Assembly (NCBI RefSeq): GCF_004005945.1
Contig: NZ_SACS01000001.1
Coordinates: 496,001 to 560,000 of the forward strand
Reading direction: 5' to 3'
Source: Rheinheimera riviphila
GTDB taxonomy: Bacteria > Pseudomonadota > Gammaproteobacteria > Enterobacterales > Alteromonadaceae
Length of the DNA stretch: 64,000 nucleotides
Within the stretch, counting starts at the first letter, position 1, and each line of letters begins with the position of its first letter. Shown here piece after piece: positions 52,761-61,208 of the stretch. The notes under the pieces are model-generated. The model saw nothing but the letters and a program-made list of their open reading frames with translations, searched no databases and was not told the DNA's origin. The position numbers and the translations under genes are program-made.

Positions 52761-55523
52761 TCAGAACGAACCGCGTACGCCAACAGAATAACGGGAACCG
52801 TTATCTTCGACTGAGTAGATCTGGTTCTTGAAGCGACCGGTTTGCACCAGCTCTTCTTCAGTGATGTTGATCCCCTCGATAAAGAACGTCAGATACTCGT
52901 TGTAGTCATAGCTGGCACTGATATCCCACTGGCCAAAGGTTTCGGTGTTAATCGGCTCGCCGTTAAAACCGTTATCCAGCGCGCGCAGGAAACCTTCCCG
53001 GTTGTTAAAGGCGATCCGCGCCTGCCACACGTCCTGCTCATAGAACACCACCAGGTTTTGTGAATCGCCGAGTCCTTCCAGCGCAAAACTCTGGGTGCTG
53101 TCGGCCGTAACCGACAAATCGCTGTCGACCACTGTGGCGTTGACAGAAGCGCCAAAACCGTTGTCAAACATATGCGTCAGCGCCACTTCATAACCGGTAA
53201 TTCGCGCCGATTCGCCGTTCTGCGGCCGGGTCACAGTGTAGATTTCCGATGAACCGTTTAGCTCATTGGTCGTGCCGACCACTGCGCCGCTACAAAGAGC
53301 AGAATTGGTGATGCTACAACCAAAACCAGGACCGGTGCGGCTGGTCATGTTGTAAGTTTCAGTGCCGGTCAGGGTCACAATAAAGTCTTCCACTTCTTTA
53401 TTAAACACCGCGAAACTGAACATGCTGGCGTCGTTGTAATACCACTCGTAGGAAATATCCCAGTTTTCTGCCTGGAACGGTTTTAATGCCGGGTTACCGC
53501 CGCTGGCCGTCAGGTTCTGCCGGCGTGGTTCGTTAAAAGTGGTGGCCGGTGACATCTGATCCATGGTTGGACGGGTGATGGTGTCGTAGCTGGCAAAACG
53601 CAGCACCATATCGTCGGCGATGCCGAGTTTGATATTCAGGTTTGGCAGCAGGTTGGAATAGCTGGTGCCCTGATGAATGGTGGTCGCAGGACCAAACACG
53701 TTGGCAAACAAGGTGGCATCTGCTGTTGGCACGATGTCGGTGACAAAACTCTGGATCGCCATCACCGACACATCCGTCGACGCATAACGCGCGCCCAGGT
53801 TCACCGTTAACGGCATTTCACCCAAATCATATTGCAGGGTGAAATCCATATACAAACTGGTGATATCTTCGTTGATGGTGTACCTGTTGTTTTGCAAAGT
53901 TGGCACTATCGGGAAACCAGAATCGGCCAGATACTGGTTCATCTTGTCACCATCATAGGTATAGAAGGTGTCAATTAAACCAGGGAAAAAGTTGTTCGCG
54001 GTGTAGGACCTAAAATCGATTTTATCCAGTGGTGCGGCAGTGCCATAACCACAAAACCGGCATTGTGAACCAGAAATTTGAAACGCAGATTTTTCGCGCT
54101 CCTGACGGTAAGCACCAAAATTGGCTTTTTCAAACACGCCATTTTCTGCGGTGTATTCAAAATCGGCTTTAAATTCATCGATATCATCGGTGTTGCTTGG
54201 CTGATTACCTTTTTCGTTATAGTGCATCCGCGCGCGGCTGGCATTCGGCAAGCTGCCGTTTACAAAACCGTCGTGGGCGACTGTTGGTAAACCGCCGGTG
54301 GCATCAAAGGTATAGTTGTTGATCATGCCCACCACGTTAAAGCGGTCGCGACCGGCGCGGTCGTTTTCAGCACTGGTGGTAGAAATATCAAAATCAGCTT
54401 TCAGTTTTTCGTTGATGATCCATTCAACATTTAACCCAAAAGCATCGTTGGTCACATCCCGCGAATTACGGGTATGCGACACAAAATCCGTTGCCGGATC
54501 ACCGCTGCCCTGGTGTAAACCGACTTCCTGAGTAAACCGCAACAAGGTGCCGGTGGTTGGATCAATGTCGGCGCTGCCAACCCGATCCGGTTCAAACCAG
54601 GATGCTAAGTCAGTGACCTGAGAATCGACTTCAAATTTTGACACCAGACCGTCCAAAGTCACAGTCACATCTTCTGAAGGCGCAAATTGCAGCACTAAGC
54701 TGGCGTTGGTGCGTTTGCGATCTTGCTCGTCGATGATCTGATCCCAGTTCCGCGGGATATAAGCATTGCTAAACAGCACGCCATCTTCTTTGTTCGAAAT
54801 GGTCTGACCGCCGCGCCAACCAGCCGTCGCAATTTGATTGACCTGGACTTTGCGCTGCTGCTGACTAACCGCCAGCAACACGCCAAACATATCGTCGTTA
54901 AAGGTGTTGCTAATCAGGAAGGAGCCCGAAGGCGAGGTTTCTTCTGACAGGCTTTCGTACATGCCTTTGATGGAGCCGGCGATCCGTAAGTCGTCGTAAT
55001 CAAAAGGCCGCGCTGTGCTTACATTAATAGTGCCGCCGATGCCACCTTCCTGCAATTTGGCCGACGTACTTTTATACACGTCAGCGCCGGAAATTTGATC
55101 GGCCGCCAGCACATCAAAGTTAAATTCACGACCGGCACTGTCGGTCGCTAGTTGTCGGCCATTGACCAGCACGGTGTTAAACTGCGGACCAAAACCACGA
55201 ATGGTCACCGCTTGACCTTCACCACCACTGCGGTCAATCGACACCCCGGTGATCCGTTGCAGCGATTCCGCTACGTTTAAATCCGGGAATTTACCCAGAT
55301 CTTCTGCTTTGATCCCATCCGATACCACGGAGGATGATTTTTTATCTTCCATCGAAGATTTCAGACTGCTGCGAATACCTGACACCGCAATCACTTCAAT
55401 TTGTTCCTGCTCTGCTGCAGGCTGCTGCGCCTGCTGTGCCATCGCCTGAGTGCTGAACAGACTGGCAATCGCAACGCTTAACGCGGTTCTTTTACTGATA
55501 GTTGATATTTTATAGTTATGCAT
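52761..55523 (-). CDS. TonB-dependent outer-membrane receptor
   Basis: A 920-residue outer-membrane receptor. Signal peptide (cleavage near AMAQ), then the TonB-box region, a plug domain (about 60-190: ESLQRITGVSIDRSGGEGQAVTIRGFGPQFNTVLVNGRQLATD, GGIGGTINVSTARPFD) and a 22-strand barrel ending in SVGVRGSF with terminal Phe. The plug sequence is of the Xanthomonas/Caulobacter sugar-receptor type. It is the first gene of the receptor-halogenase-SapC-symporter set and has a candidate operator at 55577. It likely imports a galactoside-containing oligomer or galactosylglycerol. Confidence 0.95.
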   Translation of the reverse strand: MHNYKISTISKRTALSVAIASLFSTQAMAQQAQQPAAEQEQIEVIAVSGIRSSLKSSMEDKKSSSVVSDGIKAEDLGKFPDLNVAESLQRITGVSIDRSGGEGQAVTIRGFGPQFNTVLVNGRQLATDSAGREFNFDVLAADQISGADVYKSTSAKLQEGGIGGTINVSTARPFDYDDLRIAGSIKGMYESLSEETSPSGSFLISNTFNDDMFGVLLAVSQQQRKVQVNQIATAGWRGGQTISNKEDGVLFSNAYIPRNWDQIIDEQDRKRTNASLVLQFAPSEDVTVTLDGLVSKFEVDSQVTDLASWFEPDRVGSADIDPTTGTLLRFTQEVGLHQGSGDPATDFVSHTRNSRDVTNDAFGLNVEWIINEKLKADFDISTTSAENDRAGRDRFNVVGMINNYTFDATGGLPTVAHDGFVNGSLPNASRARMHYNEKGNQPSNTDDIDEFKADFEYTAENGVFEKANFGAYRQEREKSAFQISGSQCRFCGYGTAAPLDKIDFRSYTANNFFPGLIDTFYTYDGDKMNQYLADSGFPIVPTLQNNRYTINEDITSLYMDFTLQYDLGEMPLTVNLGARYASTDVSVMAIQSFVTDIVPTADATLFANVFGPATTIHQGTSYSNLLPNLNIKLGIADDMVLRFASYDTITRPTMDQMSPATTFNEPRRQNLTASGGNPALKPFQAENWDISYEWYYNDASMFSFAVFNKEVEDFIVTLTGTETYNMTSRTGPGFGCSITNSALCSGAVVGTTNELNGSSEIYTVTRPQNGESARITGYEVALTHMFDNGFGASVNATVVDSDLSVTADSTQSFALEGLGDSQNLVVFYEQDVWQARIAFNNREGFLRALDNGFNGEPINTETFGQWDISASYDYNEYLTFFIEGINITEEELVQTGRFKNQIYSVEDNGSRYSVGVRGSF

Positions 55524-55576
55524 GATGTAACACCCTGTCCTTTTTTTGGTTTTATCTGTCGTCTATCTTATTAGCC

Positions 55577-55593
55577 TATTTATCTTATAAATA
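55577..55593. promoter_or_regulatory. Candidate operator ahead of the TonB receptor gene
   Basis: TATTTAT CTT ATAAATA, a perfect 7-3-7 palindrome that differs from the galT-operon site in one base of the spacer. It lies about 55 bases upstream of the receptor ATG. Confidence 0.6.
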
Positions 55594-55676
55594 CTTCAAT
55601 TATGATTAAACTTCAACCTTTTTTACGTCTTTTGCCGTCTGAGGGTCGGTAGCCGGTTGTTGCTACCCCGGTCTGG

Positions 55677-56741
55677 TTATTCGAAACTCCGATCTCTGCC
55701 AAAGGCATAGACGATTTGCTGCTGCCAGATTTGTCCGGCAACCAGCAACGCCGATGGAAAATCCGGACGATTGGGGGCATCTGGCCAATGCTGCGCTTCC
55801 AGGCATAATCCCTGCCGCGGCGAAAAAGGCGCGGTCAATCCATGCCCGGCGTAAAACTGCAAACCGGGCAAGGTACTGCTGACCGTCAGGCTAATGTTGC
55901 TCAGTGGGGAACTTAAGGTGGCCATCTGCTGTAACGCTGGCAACGGTTGGATTGGTTCATCAGTCGCTGACCCGTTCAGTTGCTGCGGGAACAGATAACA
56001 ATGATCAAAACCACCGGTCTGCTGCAGCTGCGGATCGGCTACGGCCAGCTGGCTTGCAATCGAAATGGGCTGGCGAAAATCAAAGGCTGTGTCTGCGACC
56101 AACTGACGCTGGCCAGTGGGAATAAGACTGGCATCTACCGGCAAAAAAGCATCAGCATGGATCTGCAGCTGATGGCCGCCGATATCAGCGCTGCCATCCA
56201 AGTTAAAATAACAATGATTGGTCAGGCTGATCACGGTACTGCTGTTGGTGGTGGCTCTGAAGTGGATGTGCACAGTTGTCCCTTCGAGGCGGATCTGTTG
56301 CCACACCAACAAATCCCCCGGAAAACCGCAGTCGCCATCATGACTGTGTAAAAACAGCAACAGCTGGTCCGCCGATTGCTGTTGTACTTGCCACAGCCGG
56401 TGACTAAAACCCTTGCCACCATGCAAACAATGTTCGCCGCCTGCGGTCTCCAACTGGTGGATCTGTGCGCCAAACCGCAACAGCCCACCGGCAATCCGAT
56501 TGGCATAACGGCCAACGGTTGAACCCAAATAACCATTATTTTCAAGATAATCAGAGATCTGCGGATGTTGTAACGTGAGCTCTTGCCCATCGAGCTGAAT
56601 CGAACGAATAGTGGCGCCATAAGGCAATACTTCGACCCGCAAGCCAGTCGGACTTTGCAAAATGACAGGTTCCAGCCCCTGCTGTCGCAGCAAAGATTGC
56701 GTGTTCAGGTCCTCGGACATCCCGAAAGAAAGGCTGAGCAT
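55677..56741 (-). CDS. galM: Aldose 1-epimerase (galactose mutarotase)
   Basis: A 354-residue mutarotase interconverting alpha- and beta-galactose. Binding and catalytic residues appear in GRYANRIAGG (Arg), NHCYFNLDG (His), FDHCYL (Asp) and the Glu in GLCLEAQHWPDAPNRPDFP. The ATG at 56741 follows AGGGGGTGG; a GTG nine bases earlier is also in frame. It supplies alpha-galactose to GalK after beta-galactosidase action. It is the last galactose gene of the block, with an operator at 56765. Confidence 0.95.
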   Translation of the reverse strand: MLSLSFGMSEDLNTQSLLRQQGLEPVILQSPTGLRVEVLPYGATIRSIQLDGQELTLQHPQISDYLENNGYLGSTVGRYANRIAGGLLRFGAQIHQLETAGGEHCLHGGKGFSHRLWQVQQQSADQLLLFLHSHDGDCGFPGDLLVWQQIRLEGTTVHIHFRATTNSSTVISLTNHCYFNLDGSADIGGHQLQIHADAFLPVDASLIPTGQRQLVADTAFDFRQPISIASQLAVADPQLQQTGGFDHCYLFPQQLNGSATDEPIQPLPALQQMATLSSPLSNISLTVSSTLPGLQFYAGHGLTAPFSPRQGLCLEAQHWPDAPNRPDFPSALLVAGQIWQQQIVYAFGRDRSFE

Positions 56742-56764
56742 CGGTTCCACCCCCTAAAATATAC

Positions 56765-56781
56765 TATTTATCAGACAATAT
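56765..56781. promoter_or_regulatory. Candidate operator ahead of galM
   Basis: TATTTAT CAG ACAATAT within CTATTTATCAGACAATATAG (56764-56783), 24 bases ahead of the galM start. Preceding ATAC makes ATACTATTTATC, matched at the glpD site except for one base. Confidence 0.5.
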
Positions 56782-56943
56782 AGCATCAATTTAGAGGGGG
56801 AAAGCAAGCCCGTTACCGAAAAATTGCCAAAGCCTGCTATCGATTGACGAGCGTTAGTAAATGAAGGTTTATACCCAAAATCATGTTCCGATAGCTACTT
56901 TCGGGGTTATTATCATGTCAGTTTTAACCTGACAGATATTTAA

Positions 56944-57648
56944 ATGCGCATTTACAAAGCCCTCTCTCCCATCAAAGCTTTGTCGTTTGATTTGGATGAC
57001 ACGCTTTACCCAAATTCCGATGTGATCAGCAAAGCTGAACTGGCGATGCAGCGGCGATTGCGGCAGCTGCTCGGTGATGTTGCCTACAATCAACCGGACT
57101 TTTGGTGGCAGCAGCGCAAAATGTTGGCAGCGGTGCAGCCGGACATTCGCCATGATGTTAGCAGTTGGCGTTTATTGGCGCTGGAACAGGGTTTAGTGGA
57201 GCAAGGCATCAGTCGGTGTGAAGCTGCGGAAATCGCTGAGCTGGCGATGACGGCTTTTTTAGCTGCCCGCACCGATATCAAACTACCAGCGCAGATCCGG
57301 CCTTTGCTGGAACAACTGGCAACACGTTTTCCACTGGTCGCGATCACCAACGGCAATGCCGATATTCAGCAGATGGGCATTGGGGACTTGTTCCAGTTTG
57401 CGCTGCGGGCAGGGCCGGATGGCCGGATGAAACCTTATCCGGATTTGTTCTTAAATGCCGCCACGCGCTTACAGGTTGAACCTTGCGAGATACTGCATAT
57501 CGGCGACCACATTAAATCTGATGTATTGGGTGCATTGCATGCCGGTTGCCAGAGCGCCTGGCTGAATCTGACACCAGGATCAGTTAAAGCGCTAAAAACC
57601 CTGCCGCATCTGGAAATTAGTGATGTGCTGGAATTGAAAGATTTGTGA
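56944..57648 (+). CDS. yigB: YigB-like HAD phosphatase
   Basis: A 234-residue haloacid-dehalogenase hydrolase. Motif I is SFDLDDTLYPNSD, motif II AITNGNADIQ, motif III KPYPDLF and motif IV HIGDHIKSDVLGA. The E. coli relative YigB (5-amino-6-(5-phospho-ribitylamino)uracil phosphatase and others) lies between xerC and uvrD, which is the ancestral position of this gene as well. Here a block of about 29 kb separates it from xerC. A 14-base fragment of the repeat-element end (ATACCCAAAATCAT) lies at 56871. Confidence 0.88.
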   Translation: MRIYKALSPIKALSFDLDDTLYPNSDVISKAELAMQRRLRQLLGDVAYNQPDFWWQQRKMLAAVQPDIRHDVSSWRLLALEQGLVEQGISRCEAAEIAELAMTAFLAARTDIKLPAQIRPLLEQLATRFPLVAITNGNADIQQMGIGDLFQFALRAGPDGRMKPYPDLFLNAATRLQVEPCEILHIGDHIKSDVLGALHAGCQSAWLNLTPGSVKALKTLPHLEISDVLELKDL

Positions 57649-57672
57649 TGGCAATTGCCGTAGTCGGCGGGA

Positions 57673-58254
57673 TTATTCCGGTACTTTTGGCAGCAGCAAC
57701 CAGTTCGCAATGGTCGTTGCGATAGTTGTACTGGCACCGTGATCGGTAATGAGCAGATCGCAGTTGGCAGCCACTTGCAAAACTGTTGCCTGATAGACCT
57801 GATGCAGATAGTCATCATAACGTTGCAGGTAATTTTGGATTTGCGCCGCAGCATCGGCAGGGGTGTTTTGAGTGAGATTGCGCTGAATCACCCTCGATAA
57901 ACAAATCGCCAGCGGCGGCTGCAACAACACCACTTTATCAACTAATGCTGCAAGTTCCGGTCGTTGCCGGCCAAATGGTTCTTCCAACAACAAAAACTGC
58001 GGAGCGCACGGCTTCCGTTCAGTCTCGGCGATGGCTTGTTGTAGCGCAGTGACCAGCCTCGGCGTGCGAATAACAGCCGGATCCGCACCTGCATCTAACC
58101 AGCTGCGCATCGAAGCCGGATAACTTTCGGCATCGATAAAATCATCAAAGTGCAGATAATTGCAATTGAGCATCAAAGCCAACTGTTCAATCACCGCAGA
58201 CTTACCACTGCCGGAGGCGCCGCTGATGGCTATGATGGTGAGGTTATTGATCAA
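57673..58254 (-). CDS. P-loop kinase/ATPase, uridine-kinase-like
   Basis: A 193-residue soluble protein with a Walker A motif, ISGASGSGKSAVIEQL (about residues 9-24), followed by HFDDFIDAESYP, an acidic substrate-binding segment, and LLLEEPFGRQRPEL, a Walker-B-like region. The plan fits small nucleoside/shikimate-kinase-like proteins. The substrate is unknown. It is followed on the same strand, ahead in transcription order, by the GNAT gene (18-base gap), so the two form a small operon between yigB and uvrD. Confidence 0.7.
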   Translation of the reverse strand: MINNLTIIAISGASGSGKSAVIEQLALMLNCNYLHFDDFIDAESYPASMRSWLDAGADPAVIRTPRLVTALQQAIAETERKPCAPQFLLLEEPFGRQRPELAALVDKVVLLQPPLAICLSRVIQRNLTQNTPADAAAQIQNYLQRYDDYLHQVYQATVLQVAANCDLLITDHGASTTIATTIANWLLLPKVPE

Positions 58255-58272
58255 AAAACTGCGCTCGCTTGA

Positions 58273-58770
58273 TCATAGCTGCTTCACCATAAACACACTA
58301 TTTGGGTCCAGCACATAGTCGGCAAAAGGGTCACAATATTCAAAACCAAAGCGCTGATACAAAGCGCGGGCCGGTGCAAAGTAGGCCATTGAACCTGTTT
58401 CCAGATACAGCTGCTGATAACCACGTTCCGTTGCGACTGCAATCAGATGCGTCAACATAGCGGCGGCAATGCCTTGGCGGCGAAAATGATCTGCGGTGCG
58501 CATCGACTTAATTTCGGCGCTTTGGGCGTCTAACTGTTTTAGTGCGCCACAACCGGCTAATTGCAGCTCGTCCTGAGTTTGTGCGGATTGTTTTTGCCCG
58601 GCAGGAAGCGGCAGCCACAAAGTCCAAAAACTAACATCGGCGGCGCGCAGGCCGGTGAGATCCAACGCATGCACACTTTCCGGCGGCGACGTCAGATGCA
58701 TATCGTGCAGATGTTGTTGCAGCAGGGCGATGATGGCGTCGCCGGTCAGGTTGTCAGATTTAATCAGCAT
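58273..58770 (-). CDS. GNAT-family N-acetyltransferase
   Basis: A 165-residue acetyltransferase. The acetyl-CoA-binding motif is FRRQGIAAAMLTHLIAVATERGYQQLYLETG, and YQRFGFEYCDPFADY is the usual C-terminal tail of YafP/ElaA-like members. It is the first gene of a two-gene unit with the P-loop kinase. The substrate cannot be predicted. Confidence 0.85.
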   Translation of the reverse strand: MLIKSDNLTGDAIIALLQQHLHDMHLTSPPESVHALDLTGLRAADVSFWTLWLPLPAGQKQSAQTQDELQLAGCGALKQLDAQSAEIKSMRTADHFRRQGIAAAMLTHLIAVATERGYQQLYLETGSMAYFAPARALYQRFGFEYCDPFADYVLDPNSVFMVKQL

Positions 58771-58991
58771 TGATCACCAGCGCAGTTGTCTTCATAACGT
58801 CCCTCAAATTCGCTTCTTAATCAGACTCGTTTTGTCGCAGCATACCCAAAACTCTACCTGAACACCATTGGCCGATATTGGTGGCATTGATGATAAATAT
58901 GGCAGTGCTACGCTTGGTCACCACGATGAAAAACTGCAAACGGGTTTAGCCCATCGCCAAGCCCTGATATACTGCCTTTATCTGAAAACCA

Positions 58992-59007
58992 CTGTACATA
59001 TATATAC
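58992..59007 (+). promoter_or_regulatory. Possible LexA box ahead of uvrD
   Basis: CTGTACATATATATAC lies 32 bases ahead of the uvrD ATG. The left half matches the LexA consensus CTGT exactly and the AT-alternating core is typical; the right half (ATAC) differs from ACAG in two places. uvrD is LexA-regulated in E. coli, which makes the placement plausible. Confidence 0.45.
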
Positions 59008-59038
59008 CTCTTTACCGGTATAGCGATAGGCTGCCTCA

Positions 59039-61207
59039 ATGGACGTTTCTTTATTACTCGATGGTTTAAACGACAAACAACGGGATGCCGTGGCGGCGCC
59101 GAGTCAGCATATGCTGATTTTAGCCGGTGCCGGTTCGGGCAAAACCCGGGTGCTGGTGCATCGGTTGGCCTGGCTGATGCAGGTCGAACGCGTTGCGCCG
59201 TACAGCTTATTGGCGGTAACGTTCACCAATAAAGCGTCGCAGGAAATGCGGGCACGGATTGAACAAACCGTTGGCGTCAGCCTGAATAATCTGTGGATGG
59301 GCACCTTTCACGGTTTGTCGCACCGCATGTTACGGGCGCATTTTGTTGAAGCCAACTTGCCGCAAACCTTTCAAATTATTGATTCGGACGACCAATACCG
59401 CTTGGTACGCCGGGTGCTGAAAGCGCTGAACCTCGATGAAAAACACTGGCCGCCAAAACAAATTCAGTGGTTTATCAATGGTCGCAAAGACGAAGGTGAA
59501 CGGCCGGGCAAAATGGCGCATGGCGGTGATTTTAATCTGGAAACGATGATTAAAATTTACGCCGCTTATCAGGAGATGTGCGACCGCGCCGGTTTAGTCG
59601 ATTTTGCGGAAATTCTGCTTAGAAGCTTTGAACTGCTGAAAAACAACAGTGAAATCCGCAGCCATTATCAGCAGCGCTTCCGGCAAATTCTGGTCGACGA
59701 GTTTCAGGATACCAACGCCATTCAATATCAGTGGTTGCGTCTGCTGGCTGGCAACCATGCGCGGGTGATGATTGTCGGTGACGATGACCAGTCGATTTAC
59801 GGCTGGCGCGGCGCCAAGGTTGAAAATATTCAGACCTTCCTGAAAGATTTCCCGGAGCCGGTGACTATTCGTCTTGAGCAAAACTACCGCTCCACCTCCA
59901 CTATTTTAAAAGCCGCCAACGCGGTGATTGCCAACAATCAGGGTCGGCTTGGCAAAGATTTATGGACTGACGGCGAAGCCGGTGAAGCCATTTCGCTGTA
60001 CAGCGCTTTTAACGAACTGGACGAAGCGCGGTTTATTGTCAGCCGCATTCGTGAGTGGCGCCGGCAAGGTGGCAAGTTGATTGAAGCGGCGATTTTGTAC
60101 CGTAATAACGCCCAGTCGCGGGTATTAGAAGAAGCGCTTATTCAGGATGGCATCAATTACCGCATTTACGGCGGACTGCGCTTTTATGAACGGCAGGAAA
60201 TTAAAGACTCGCTGGCTTATTTGCGGCTCATCAACAACCGGCAGGACGACGCGGCGCTGGAGCGGATCATCAATACGCCAACCCGCGGTATCGGCGATTC
60301 CAGCATGGATAAAGTGCGTGAATTTGCCAAACGCGAGCAACAAACGCTGTGGCAAAGCTTGCAGCAGATGGTATTCCAGAAAGAGCTGACCGGCCGCGCC
60401 GCCAATGCCATCAGTGCTTTTATGGAGCTGATTAATAAGCTCGATGATGAAATTCGTGATTTGTCACTCGACGAACAGGCTGACCACGTCATTCATCAAT
60501 CGGGCTTGCATGCGATGTATCAGGCGGAGAAAGGCGAAAAAGCCCAGACCCGGATTGAGAACTTAAACGAGCTGGTCAACGCCTGTGCTAACCAGAATTT
60601 TACCGCCAACGAGGAAATGAGCCCGCTATCGGCGTTTTTATCACAAGCTGCGCTGGAAGCCGGTGAATATCAGGCGGAAGAACATTCGGATGCAGTGCAA
60701 CTGATGACGCTGCACAGCGCCAAAGGTCTGGAATTCCCGTTGGTGTTTATCTGTGGTTTGGAAGAAGGCATGTTCCCGAGTCAACAGTCCGGTGACGACC
60801 CAACCCGGATGGAAGAAGAACGCCGCCTTTGTTATGTCGGCATGACCCGCGCCATGCAAAAGCTGTATTTATGCCACGCCGAAAGCCGTCGTTTATATGG
60901 GCAAGAGCAATACAACAAACCATCGCGGTTTTTACGCGAAGTGCCATCCGAGTATATCGAAGAAATCCGCCTGACCACCTCGGTCAGCAAACCAACCCAA
61001 TTTAACCGGTTTGGCAGCGCCGCTACCCATAGCGCTTTTGAAAATACCGGCTTTAAGCTGGGGCAACGGGTGCTGCACGACAAATTCGGCGAAGGCACAG
61101 TGCTGAATTATGAAGGCACCGGCAGCCAGTCGCGTATTCAGGTCAACTTTGATGATCTCGGTAGCAAATGGCTGGTGACGTCTTATGCCAGGTTAGAGGC
61201 GATTTAA
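59039..61207 (+). CDS. uvrD: DNA helicase II
   Basis: A 722-residue superfamily 1 helicase for nucleotide excision and mismatch repair. Walker A GAGSGKT at 30-36, VTFTNKASQEMRARI, motif II VDEFQDTN, motif III IVGDDDQSIYGWRGA, and motif VI region VGMTRAMQKLYL are all present, and the C-terminal LGQRVLHDKFGEGTVLNYEG segment is the known Tudor-like tail. Length is 720 in E. coli. It is followed by tmcA after one base. Confidence 0.97.
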   Translation: MDVSLLLDGLNDKQRDAVAAPSQHMLILAGAGSGKTRVLVHRLAWLMQVERVAPYSLLAVTFTNKASQEMRARIEQTVGVSLNNLWMGTFHGLSHRMLRAHFVEANLPQTFQIIDSDDQYRLVRRVLKALNLDEKHWPPKQIQWFINGRKDEGERPGKMAHGGDFNLETMIKIYAAYQEMCDRAGLVDFAEILLRSFELLKNNSEIRSHYQQRFRQILVDEFQDTNAIQYQWLRLLAGNHARVMIVGDDDQSIYGWRGAKVENIQTFLKDFPEPVTIRLEQNYRSTSTILKAANAVIANNQGRLGKDLWTDGEAGEAISLYSAFNELDEARFIVSRIREWRRQGGKLIEAAILYRNNAQSRVLEEALIQDGINYRIYGGLRFYERQEIKDSLAYLRLINNRQDDAALERIINTPTRGIGDSSMDKVREFAKREQQTLWQSLQQMVFQKELTGRAANAISAFMELINKLDDEIRDLSLDEQADHVIHQSGLHAMYQAEKGEKAQTRIENLNELVNACANQNFTANEEMSPLSAFLSQAALEAGEYQAEEHSDAVQLMTLHSAKGLEFPLVFICGLEEGMFPSQQSGDDPTRMEEERRLCYVGMTRAMQKLYLCHAESRRLYGQEQYNKPSRFLREVPSEYIEEIRLTTSVSKPTQFNRFGSAATHSAFENTGFKLGQRVLHDKFGEGTVLNYEGTGSQSRIQVNFDDLGSKWLVTSYARLEAI

Positions 61208-61208
61208 C

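Noticed and set aside
58841-58860. ATACCCAAAA near 58842 as another repeat-element end
   Set aside because: The match does not extend past ten bases.
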